Below are positions 17,969 through 25,201 of a stretch of 64,000 nt of DNA, piece after piece. The stretch is from Pseudomonadota bacterium (GTDB taxonomy: Bacteria > Pseudomonadota > Gammaproteobacteria > Burkholderiales > Rhodocyclaceae): positions 62,001 through 126,000 of the forward strand of contig JAGTRS010000009.1 in the NCBI GenBank assembly GCA_018262195.1. Direction: 5' to 3'. The position numbers and the translations under genes are program-made. How positions within the stretch are numbered: position 1 is the first letter of the stretch; each line of letters begins with the position of its first letter. The notes under the pieces were generated by a model, which did no database searches, was not told the DNA's origin, and worked only from the letters and a program-made list of their open reading frames with translations.

Positions 17969-19513
17969 TCAAAATTGAAAATAAAGGAACTCGCTCGGCC
18001 GATTCAGCGCAAGCAAGGAAAGAGCAGCAAGAACCCCCAATGCAATGCCCACTCTGGAGGATGGATACCAGGCCATGCGACCGGACGTTGAGCTGTTATG
18101 TGTTGGCGAATAATCGAGGGCGGGTCGATAGTGGCGCATGATTTCCTGAGTATTGGGACAAGCGAAGGCGATAAGAGCAGCAATACCAACCCATGCCCAG
18201 GTCTCGATAAACCTGGAGCCTCCGCCAAGGAAGAAACTGATGCCCGCCTGCTCAAGCAGCGGAGCCAGCTGCCCGAGTCGGTTGCCGATTGCATCTGGCA
18301 AGGAAATGCCCTGCAGGCCAATCAGCCCATCAACAATTCTTAAAGCCGTTGGCAAGTCGGCCGCTCTGAAGAAGACCCAGGCCAAGCAAACTGCCAGGAA
18401 GGTCAGTAGCGTAGCCGTAGCTCGCCATAGCCTCGTACCAACCGGCAAACGCATTTTCTGGGCAAAGGCCGCCCAAGCATGGTTAATGACCAGATAGGCA
18501 CCATGCAATCCACCCCAAATCGCAAAATTCCAGCCCGCACCGTGCCATAAACCACCAAGCACCATGGTTAGCATCAGGTTAATGTAGCGACGAATGCGTC
18601 CGTGGCGATTGCCACCGAGAGCAACGTAAAGGTAGTCGCGCAAAAAACGCGACAAAGTCATATGCCAGCGCCGCCAAAACTCGCTAATGTTCTCCGCCTT
18701 GTATGGCGAACTGAAATTCAATGGCAAATGAATCCCGAAGATGCGGGACAGCCCGATAGCCATGTCTGAATAGCCAGAAAAATCGAAATAGAGCTGGAAG
18801 GCATAAGCCAGAACACCACCCCAAGCAATAAAAAACGACGGTGATTCCGGTGCGTCAAACAGGCCATTTGCATAAGGCGAGAGATTGTCAGCAATAAGTA
18901 CCTTCTTGGCCAACCCGATAAAAAATATCGTCAGCCCAACTGCAAAGTTTTCGGCCATGGCTTTGTATGTTGCCATATCGGCAAATTGCGGCATCATTTC
19001 CTTGTGATGCAAGACCGGGCCGGCAATCAGGTGGGGGAAATAAGTTACGAAAAGAACATAGTGAACAAAACGGTACTCCCGCACCTTTCCCTGATAGGTG
19101 TCGACCAAAAAGGCTATTTGAGTGAAAGTAAAAAACGAAATCCCGATCGGCAAAACAATATTCAATGGCTGAAACTCGCTTCCGACCAACCCATTCATAC
19201 TTAGCAGGAAGAAATCCGCGTACTTATAGTAGGCAAGCAACGCCAAATTGGATATTACGGCAATGACCAGCCAGAATTTCTTTGCGCTATTTCTTTCTGC
19301 CCGCCCAATGTGAAAACCACAATAATAGTTCGCAGCAATCGAAGCCAACAGAAGCGGAACGTAGCGATAATCCCACCAGCCGTAGAAAATGATGGATGCG
19401 ATGGCCAGCCAGCAGGCGGCACTGAAATGGCCAAAATAACGAGCCAACCCGAAGAATCCAAGAACGCAGATCGGGAAAAAAACAAGCAAAAAACCAAAAG
19501 AGTTAAACAGCAC
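17969..19513 (-). CDS. MBOAT-family membrane O-acyltransferase (AlgI-like)
   Basis: Polytopic inner-membrane protein that should pass acyl groups, usually acetyl, across the membrane for polysaccharide O-acetylation. From GTG 19513 the product starts VLFNSFGFLLVFFP, matching the usual MLFNS beginning of the family; the frame stays open to a TTG at 19567, but that would add 18 atypical residues. The length is 514 residues. Conserved motifs: SEFWRRWHMTLSRFLRDYLY, GNRHGRIRRYINLMLTMVLGGLWHGAGWNFAIWGGLHG (the catalytic His is in the WHGAG region). It is paired with the SGNH protein that follows. Upstream DNA is strongly A+T-rich. Confidence 0.9.
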   Translation of the reverse strand: MLFNSFGFLLVFFPICVLGFFGLARYFGHFSAACWLAIASIIFYGWWDYRYVPLLLASIAANYYCGFHIGRAERNSAKKFWLVIAVISNLALLAYYKYADFFLLSMNGLVGSEFQPLNIVLPIGISFFTFTQIAFLVDTYQGKVREYRFVHYVLFVTYFPHLIAGPVLHHKEMMPQFADMATYKAMAENFAVGLTIFFIGLAKKVLIADNLSPYANGLFDAPESPSFFIAWGGVLAYAFQLYFDFSGYSDMAIGLSRIFGIHLPLNFSSPYKAENISEFWRRWHMTLSRFLRDYLYVALGGNRHGRIRRYINLMLTMVLGGLWHGAGWNFAIWGGLHGAYLVINHAWAAFAQKMRLPVGTRLWRATATLLTFLAVCLAWVFFRAADLPTALRIVDGLIGLQGISLPDAIGNRLGQLAPLLEQAGISFFLGGGSRFIETWAWVGIAALIAFACPNTQEIMRHYRPALDYSPTHNSSTSGRMAWYPSSRVGIALGVLAALSLLALNRPSEFLYFQF

Positions 19514-19582
19514 TGCGCAAATTAATCCGAATATATAAGCTATATAGTTATTAAAAAAACCAATCAAATTAATAACGAATAA

Positions 19583-20191
19583 TTAAAATATGGCTTCCAC
19601 CAACGAAACTTGATCGCTTGGTCGCCTATACCGAATTACGAAAAAATTAAGAAGAACCAATAACTCAACTTTTCCGAACGGATGCATTCCTCCGTTTTTC
19701 AAGCCATGCTGAGACGCATCGTTTGTATATGATGTTTCTGCAATAACACGCCGCACCCCTGAATTAAATGCAAAATTCAGAAGCGCTGATGTAGCACGTT
19801 TTTGACAACCTTTTCCTCGATAATCGAAGGCCGTGTACATATTCCCAATCAATGCTGTTTTTTTATCAAAACCTATCAGCCGTGTTGTTTTGTTGCATCT
19901 AATAAGAAAGGCATAATGAACAAGCTTTTCATTGACATGGACAAAAAGCCCATCCACTTCCCGACGCCGTAATGCCTCAATGAATTCTCTATTATCCGGA
20001 GAGTAGTAAATCAGAGCTTGGTACAAGGCATCTTCAATTTCAATATCACCTGTAATTATCGAAGCCTTTTCTTCTGGAAGCCATTTTTGATGCTTAACAT
20101 TGAACGCTTCAGCGACGAAAACTTCATGCTTTTCTATCCGGAAAATTTTCCTCCGGATAAATCTAAGGTATTTGTATAATTTAGACAGCAC
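19583..20191 (-). CDS. GNAT-like N-acetyltransferase, A+T-rich gene
   Basis: A 202-residue protein starting at a GTG (20191). The GNAT acetyl-CoA signature is visible as NMYTAFDYRGKGCQKRATSALLNFAFNSGVRRVIAETSYTNDASQHGLKNGGM, with RGKG as the pyrophosphate-binding loop. Many codons end in A or T and the flanks (19514-19582, 20192-20260) are A+T-rich, unlike the rest of the operon, so transfer is likely. It could N-acetylate an amino sugar or a sugar-linked amine in this locus; the substrate is not readable. I see no signal peptide. Confidence 0.72.
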   Translation of the reverse strand: MLSKLYKYLRFIRRKIFRIEKHEVFVAEAFNVKHQKWLPEEKASIITGDIEIEDALYQALIYYSPDNREFIEALRRREVDGLFVHVNEKLVHYAFLIRCNKTTRLIGFDKKTALIGNMYTAFDYRGKGCQKRATSALLNFAFNSGVRRVIAETSYTNDASQHGLKNGGMHPFGKVELLVLLNFFVIRYRRPSDQVSLVEAIF

Positions 20192-20260
20192 TATTTATAT
20201 CCGCCTGAAAATTTAAATTGCATCTCGTTATTACAATCTCGAAGAATTTTAAAAAAAATA

Positions 20261-21295
20261 TTACGCACCGATAACAATCCTGCTGTTCTTTCCAAGCACA
20301 TTCTGGGCAAGGCGGATTACCAGCACCGAGATCAGCAACACCACCAAAGCGTAAGCAAGAAATATCGATAGCGTCCCGGAAAGATCGGCAGCACCATCAC
20401 CCGCATAGAGTTTTCCGTGCAGCAAATAGACTGTGAATACTTTTAGCGCAGAAATGAAATAGGCATGAATAAAGAAGATACCAAAACTAATATGGGCAAT
20501 ATAGTCCAATCGTTTTCCGAACAGGTGATGCCACTTGAGCAACGCGATGGTCAACAACAAAGCCATCGGAGCCTTCATGATCATCAAATAATATGGCGGC
20601 TCTTGCCATTCTAAAATATGACCTGCCATACCAGTCGCAGTGATCATCAACAGTGGAATCCAGAAACGCTTGGCCAGCGACTCAGCCTGTTCCTGAAAAT
20701 GCGAGAAGGCCATGCCCAGCATATAGGTCGGTAGCAGATAGATTGCTTTGTCAATTGGCCCGTATGGTCCGTTACGCCCCAGATAGATCGAAAGCACCAG
20801 CAAAGGCAGAATCAGCCAATATAGTCGCGGCGCCCTTCGGTCAATGCCAAGCAGCAGAGGCGCCGCAAGATAAAAAAGAGATATGGTCGGAACGAACCAG
20901 AGGGGAGCCAGATGCTTTCCGGTGAGCAGAAACATGGCGACCTGCTCCCATACTGGAATCGTGTAAAACCACGGCCACATGTTTTCACGCTGTACGAATA
21001 CCGTAAAAATGACCAATGCTGGAATCGACAGAAGCAGATAGGGAACAATGACAGTTTTCAGCTTCTGCTTGAGATATGAGCTGAAACGAAAGCGGGCGCT
21101 AAGATGCTGAAACAGATAGCCCGCAATGAAGAAAAAGAAGATTGACGACTCATTGGCGATAGCATCAATCACACGGCCCGTAATCGGGTTTTCCGTCCAA
21201 TCCAGCGAAGGGACCGTATGAGCACAAACGATCAGCATGATCGCCACACCACGGAATACATGAATATGGTGCTGGAATTCTTTTGCAGTACTCAT
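20261..21295 (-). CDS. Acyltransferase 3 family membrane protein
   Basis: OafA/WcjE-type integral-membrane acyltransferase, 344 residues from ATG 21295. I chose this start because a GGGGA lies 7 bases upstream and because the open frame to 21355 would overlap the previous gene by 47 bases. About ten hydrophobic segments. The family signature is HIHVFRGVAIMLIVCAHTVPSL with the R-x10-H spacing of acyltransferase 3 proteins, and FFFFIAGYLFQHLS. Likely O-acylates a sugar on the periplasmic or cytoplasmic face. It is a second acylation route beside the MBOAT pair in the same operon. Confidence 0.87.
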   Translation of the reverse strand: MSTAKEFQHHIHVFRGVAIMLIVCAHTVPSLDWTENPITGRVIDAIANESSIFFFFIAGYLFQHLSARFRFSSYLKQKLKTVIVPYLLLSIPALVIFTVFVQRENMWPWFYTIPVWEQVAMFLLTGKHLAPLWFVPTISLFYLAAPLLLGIDRRAPRLYWLILPLLVLSIYLGRNGPYGPIDKAIYLLPTYMLGMAFSHFQEQAESLAKRFWIPLLMITATGMAGHILEWQEPPYYLMIMKAPMALLLTIALLKWHHLFGKRLDYIAHISFGIFFIHAYFISALKVFTVYLLHGKLYAGDGAADLSGTLSIFLAYALVVLLISVLVIRLAQNVLGKNSRIVIGA

Positions 21296-21308
21296 CAACG
21301 GTCCCCGT

Positions 21309-22997
21309 TCAAGCCAATCGATAAGTCGGACGATGGGCCTGAAGCCATTGCTCAAGCATCATCAATATCCAAACCATCTCCCCGTAATACCCTGGATGCT
21401 CCATCAATCGGGTGCTCAGTAAATCATTAATGAAGTCGCGTTTGACGATGCCCCGCCCAGCGAGGCTCTGCAAAGAATCAACCGCCAATTCCCGCAACTT
21501 TACGTGACTCGTCATCCAGACGCCAAATGGCAAGCCAAATCCCTGTTTTTTCTTGGTCAAAATTTCATCCGGCAGGAAACCGCGCAGCGCCTCCTTGAAG
21601 AACCAGCGCAGCTTCAACCCTTTCAGTTTGTAATCCGGTGGAAGCTTCGCAGAGAAATCAACCAATTGCTGATCCAGCATCGGGAACCCAACTGCAACAC
21701 CGGCCAGATTTGTCGTTCCACACACCTTGGGCAAATCGCTTTCAGCCAAGGTGTAGCGCCATTCAAACGCCAGCGTCTGGTTAATGGCGGCCTTGGCATC
21801 GGCCTGCTGCCAGACCTCGCGCTGTTGGCGAGCGACGGACTCAGGATCGACTTGCCTGAGAAAGTCGGCGGTCAGGACTTCGGTAACTCCCAAGCGCAAC
21901 AACAAGTTATACATATGAGCCCGATCGGGCATCGGGACCTTTGCCTGCTCGATATAGCTTTTCGCTTTTCGGCCGATTGGCAGGCTGCCAAGTATCCCTT
22001 GTTCAAACAAGGGCTCCATCAACCCGGATCGAACAACTTGCGGCAGATAGCCATAAAGATCAAAGACGCGCTGCTTGGCATAGCGCGAGTTGCCACCGAA
22101 CAATTCATCGCCGCCGTCACCTGCGAGCATCTTTTCGATGCCGTTTTCCTTGGCAATCCGGGCGCAATAATAGGCAGGAAGTGCGGAAGAGTTACCGAAC
22201 GGTTGATCGTAATAGGCGGCTACATCCGGAATACTGCTCACGAGATCATCTGGCGTGACGTAGTATTCGTGGTGATTGGTCCTGAAATGGCGCGCAGCAA
22301 TTCGCGCGAATTCCATTTCATCGTAACCATCCGCCTCAAAACCTATCGAATAGGTTTCGGCCGGCTTGCCCGTTACCTGCCCAACCATGCCGGAAACCGT
22401 CGAACTATCGGTTCCACCACTCAGGAAGCAGCCAATCTTTTCCGGAGCATAACCCGCGACCTCCTTGGCGACAGCATCAGCAAGCAGTTTCCTGAATTCG
22501 GCTCGCAAGTCACCAAATGAAGCCGGTGCGTTTTCTTCAAAGTGCGCAGCCCAGTATGGCTTTACGGACAATTTGCCATTTTCGAATATCGCGCAATGCG
22601 CTGGCGGCAGACGATAGATTCCTTTGAAAATCGTCCGTGGCGAGGGGATGGCATGGGCAAAGAGATAATCGAAAATCGCCTGTGGATCGATTTCGGTCGA
22701 GTCGTCTGCCAAGGCATCGGCCCGCTCGGCGAAGAGCAAGCGACCTTCCACCTCTCGATAGCACAAGCTGCGTATTGCAAACCGGTCGACGGCGAGGAAT
22801 ACGCCATCACCCGGCAGGTTGATCCCAACCGCAAAATCACCAGTCACATCACTCAGGAATGCCCGCCCCTTCTCGCTAATCCCTTGAGACCAAGCCACGT
22901 GCTGGCCTTGCTGCTCAGCTCGCTGAGCATCATCACGCTTGGTAAAAAGAGGACTTCCGAGAAGCAGGTCGTTAGATTTGATGAAGGTTGTATTCAT
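21309..22997 (-). CDS. Asparagine-synthase-like protein lacking the glutaminase cysteine
   Basis: A 562-residue AsnB homologue. The ATP-pyrophosphatase domain is complete: PP-loop SGGTDS at 193-198, KMLAGDGGDELFGGNSRY, and NLAGVAVGFPMLDQQLVDFSAKLP. The N-terminal domain is shortened and begins MNTTFIKSND, with no Cys at position 2 and no RGPD or NGEIYN motifs, though VTGDFAVGIN and FLAVDRFAIRSLCY correspond to the second half of a class II glutaminase. It therefore probably uses ammonia, a partner's ammonia or another amine, and may form an amide or another condensation product. A cysteine-containing paralogue is encoded at 7852. The start has no strong Shine-Dalgarno sequence. Confidence 0.86.
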   Translation of the reverse strand: MNTTFIKSNDLLLGSPLFTKRDDAQRAEQQGQHVAWSQGISEKGRAFLSDVTGDFAVGINLPGDGVFLAVDRFAIRSLCYREVEGRLLFAERADALADDSTEIDPQAIFDYLFAHAIPSPRTIFKGIYRLPPAHCAIFENGKLSVKPYWAAHFEENAPASFGDLRAEFRKLLADAVAKEVAGYAPEKIGCFLSGGTDSSTVSGMVGQVTGKPAETYSIGFEADGYDEMEFARIAARHFRTNHHEYYVTPDDLVSSIPDVAAYYDQPFGNSSALPAYYCARIAKENGIEKMLAGDGGDELFGGNSRYAKQRVFDLYGYLPQVVRSGLMEPLFEQGILGSLPIGRKAKSYIEQAKVPMPDRAHMYNLLLRLGVTEVLTADFLRQVDPESVARQQREVWQQADAKAAINQTLAFEWRYTLAESDLPKVCGTTNLAGVAVGFPMLDQQLVDFSAKLPPDYKLKGLKLRWFFKEALRGFLPDEILTKKKQGFGLPFGVWMTSHVKLRELAVDSLQSLAGRGIVKRDFINDLLSTRLMEHPGYYGEMVWILMMLEQWLQAHRPTYRLA

Positions 22998-23048
22998 GGA
23001 TTTCGATTGTGTCGACGCCAGATAGTATGTCGTTGAAAATATATTGAT

Positions 23049-24053
23049 CTAAAACCTGCTCCAGAGGTTGCCGATGGCCCGCGAAATACCGGCCAGCCGG
23101 GGCGCTGTGTAATGCGTTTTCTCCACAATGCCATGCGGATAGGCACCTGGAGAGATATCGGAAAACCGCTTTACGCAGAAGCGATGCCGTTCTGTTTGCA
23201 AATACTGGCAAAGCAACTGAAAACGTCGCTGATTCTTTGTATTGGCCTGATATTTCGGTTCATTGGGCAACCCTGGTCGCTCGGCGGAAAACTCGCTGGC
23301 ATGGGTCAACAAAACGACCGGAGCGGACTGCTCCTGATAGGCCCACTCAAGCAGCGATTTCATGACCGGCCAAGAGGTTCCGATCACGGTAAGGCATTTG
23401 ACCCGCTCACCACCAAACAGATTGGGTTCGCTGTATGCAGTGACAGGCAACTCAAGGACACCATGAGACAAGATTGGCCTCATCCAGCGCCGCAGCGCCG
23501 GCGATGCCGGTACGTGAAGACCGAGCCCGACTGACGATGAAACCGGAACTCCTGCGGCTGACAAGGCTCGATGGACATCTGCGTCTACGTGAAGATTTCC
23601 GCTGCGAAAAACTTTCGGTGCCCGGCCTGTGATCGCCTCAAAGAGTTCGACAGCCTCTTTCAGCAAGTCAAGGGCGCTTTCTCCGCGGCCAGCCCAAGAG
23701 TCATTTTTCTGGATACTTTTGATCGTCTGCCGCCATTCGGGATCAAGAAAATAGCGCCAACAAGGGTGTGCGTGCAGTTGCACATCGTGGTCACCGGCAG
23801 ACTCGATCTGACGAACCATTTTCTTGACTTCATCAATGCCAAAATAGTGGGCAGAAAACACCTCGACGAAGAAAGTCCCAGGCAACCCGGCGGCGTTGAG
23901 TGTATCGAGAATGAAACCCAAGCCATGCGAACGACCGTTATCGATGCGCGCCATCGACGGAAAACCGATAGGTGAGCGCTGCTCCGGATTCTCCAGCGAA
24001 TCATTGATATTGAATTCCGCATCAATGGTGATGTAAACATTGACCGGTTTCAT
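23049..24053 (-). CDS. Polysaccharide deacetylase-like protein
   Basis: A 334-residue protein from ATG 24053, which overlaps the upstream stop as ATGA; the open frame to 24218 lies inside the upstream gene. It starts VYITIDAEFNIND, resembling the NodB motif 1 with a D-x-E instead of the usual D-D. DVQLHAHPCWRYF supplies an H-x-H-P metal motif, and PKVFRSGNLHVDADV resembles motif 3. VVLLTHASEFS near the C-terminus could supply the catalytic His. These are features of the divergent deacetylase branch in EPS loci. The substrate is unknown. The stop is 51 bases before the asparagine-synthase-like gene. Confidence 0.78.
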   Translation of the reverse strand: MKPVNVYITIDAEFNINDSLENPEQRSPIGFPSMARIDNGRSHGLGFILDTLNAAGLPGTFFVEVFSAHYFGIDEVKKMVRQIESAGDHDVQLHAHPCWRYFLDPEWRQTIKSIQKNDSWAGRGESALDLLKEAVELFEAITGRAPKVFRSGNLHVDADVHRALSAAGVPVSSSVGLGLHVPASPALRRWMRPILSHGVLELPVTAYSEPNLFGGERVKCLTVIGTSWPVMKSLLEWAYQEQSAPVVLLTHASEFSAERPGLPNEPKYQANTKNQRRFQLLCQYLQTERHRFCVKRFSDISPGAYPHGIVEKTHYTAPRLAGISRAIGNLWSRF

Positions 24054-25201
24054 TGAAACGCTCCGGGTTTCATCCTGCCGTATTGTCCAATTCGTTCCGT
24101 TCCCAAGGGTAATTTGAACTCGCGCTTGGGAACGAGAGCATCGTCGATGTCCGAAGCCGCAAACATGGCCTGCCGATATACTGAATCCTCGACCAGCCGA
24201 AAATCGAGCGTGTCCCACGACAGGAAGGAAGAGTGTGGAACCAACCAGTTTCCATCGAATATCCCGGAAATCCCGTAATTGAAGATGCCCAGACCGGAAT
24301 AGAGATTGTTCACTGCAAGCATTTTAAATTCACGGGGCACCCTGTTTTTCCACACCCTGATAAACCACGCGGGGCGAAGGCCTTCACTCAAGAACGTATT
24401 GTGTGACAGGGTGAGACTGTGCCCCTCCCCGTCCGCCCCCTCTGCGCCGTAGGCTACCAAGATGGGGTTGCGCGTGTTGCTGCTCTGCCCGATAACATTC
24501 CCGATCAACTTGACGTTCCCGCCATTCGGAAACTCAACTTCATATGATGCAGAACCGCTGGGGCCATCGACAATCAGGTTATACGAAATATCAGTGATCC
24601 TGGCTCGCGATTTGATCAGGTGCCCGGCATAGCCGGACTGGAAACGACTGCCAGATACCTTCACCGAAGCAATCCTGCCGATATAAAGCAGGTGTGGAAG
24701 CGGACTTTCCTTGCGCGGAGCGTCGGCGAAAAGACTATTCTCGATCTCCAATTCGGCCTCTTTGCTATTGCCGGTCAATATCCCGTTTTCGTTATCCACA
24801 AAACTGCAATTGCTGACCCGAAGCTTCCCGCTCTCAAAGCGAATGCCAGCCCCATTTCCGTCAGTCACCCTCGCCCCGCGAAACTCAATATTCTCCACAA
24901 TGTAGGTTCCGCGCCTGAAAACCCAGATCGCCTTGCCCTCCATGTCCTTCCCATCGGCATGCAGGACAGGGCGGGCTCCAACGCCGCGAATGATTAAATC
25001 TTTTTTATCCCAGAGCGCCACGTCACCATGCCAATCACCCGACGAAATTTCAATGACATCGCCACTTTGGGCTCGTTGTGAAGCCTCGGCTATGGAACGC
25101 ACATCGCCCTCTGGACCTACCCGGATCACTGCCGCCAACGCTTTGCCCGAAAACACCAGGCTGATCATGATCCATGCGTAAACTGCAACCAACCGGTTCA
25201 T
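24050..25201 (-). CDS. Secreted right-handed beta-helix protein
   Basis: A 383-residue protein with a Sec signal peptide (MNRLVAVYAWIMISLVFSGKALAA, cleavage likely after ALA). The remainder carries parallel beta-helix repeats of the pectate-lyase/NosD type: IEISSGDWHGDVALWDKKDLIIRGVG, YIVENIEFRGARVTDGNGAGIRFESGKLRVSNCSFVDNENGIL, and further N-x-F/I-x-x-N turns. It is likely periplasmic. In alginate-like systems such proteins are epimerases, lyases or export-path guards of the polymer; here the catalytic residues are not clear. It overlaps both neighbours by 4 bases, so it is firmly part of the operon. Confidence 0.82.
   Translation of the reverse strand: MNRLVAVYAWIMISLVFSGKALAAVIRVGPEGDVRSIAEASQRAQSGDVIEISSGDWHGDVALWDKKDLIIRGVGARPVLHADGKDMEGKAIWVFRRGTYIVENIEFRGARVTDGNGAGIRFESGKLRVSNCSFVDNENGILTGNSKEAELEIENSLFADAPRKESPLPHLLYIGRIASVKVSGSRFQSGYAGHLIKSRARITDISYNLIVDGPSGSASYEVEFPNGGNVKLIGNVIGQSSNTRNPILVAYGAEGADGEGHSLTLSHNTFLSEGLRPAWFIRVWKNRVPREFKMLAVNNLYSGLGIFNYGISGIFDGNWLVPHSSFLSWDTLDFRLVEDSVYRQAMFAASDIDDALVPKREFKLPLGTERIGQYGRMKPGAFQ

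Noticed and set aside
21504..22520. 338-codon plus-strand open frame
   Set aside because: Antisense to the asparagine-synthase-like gene, whose protein motifs are clear on the minus strand.
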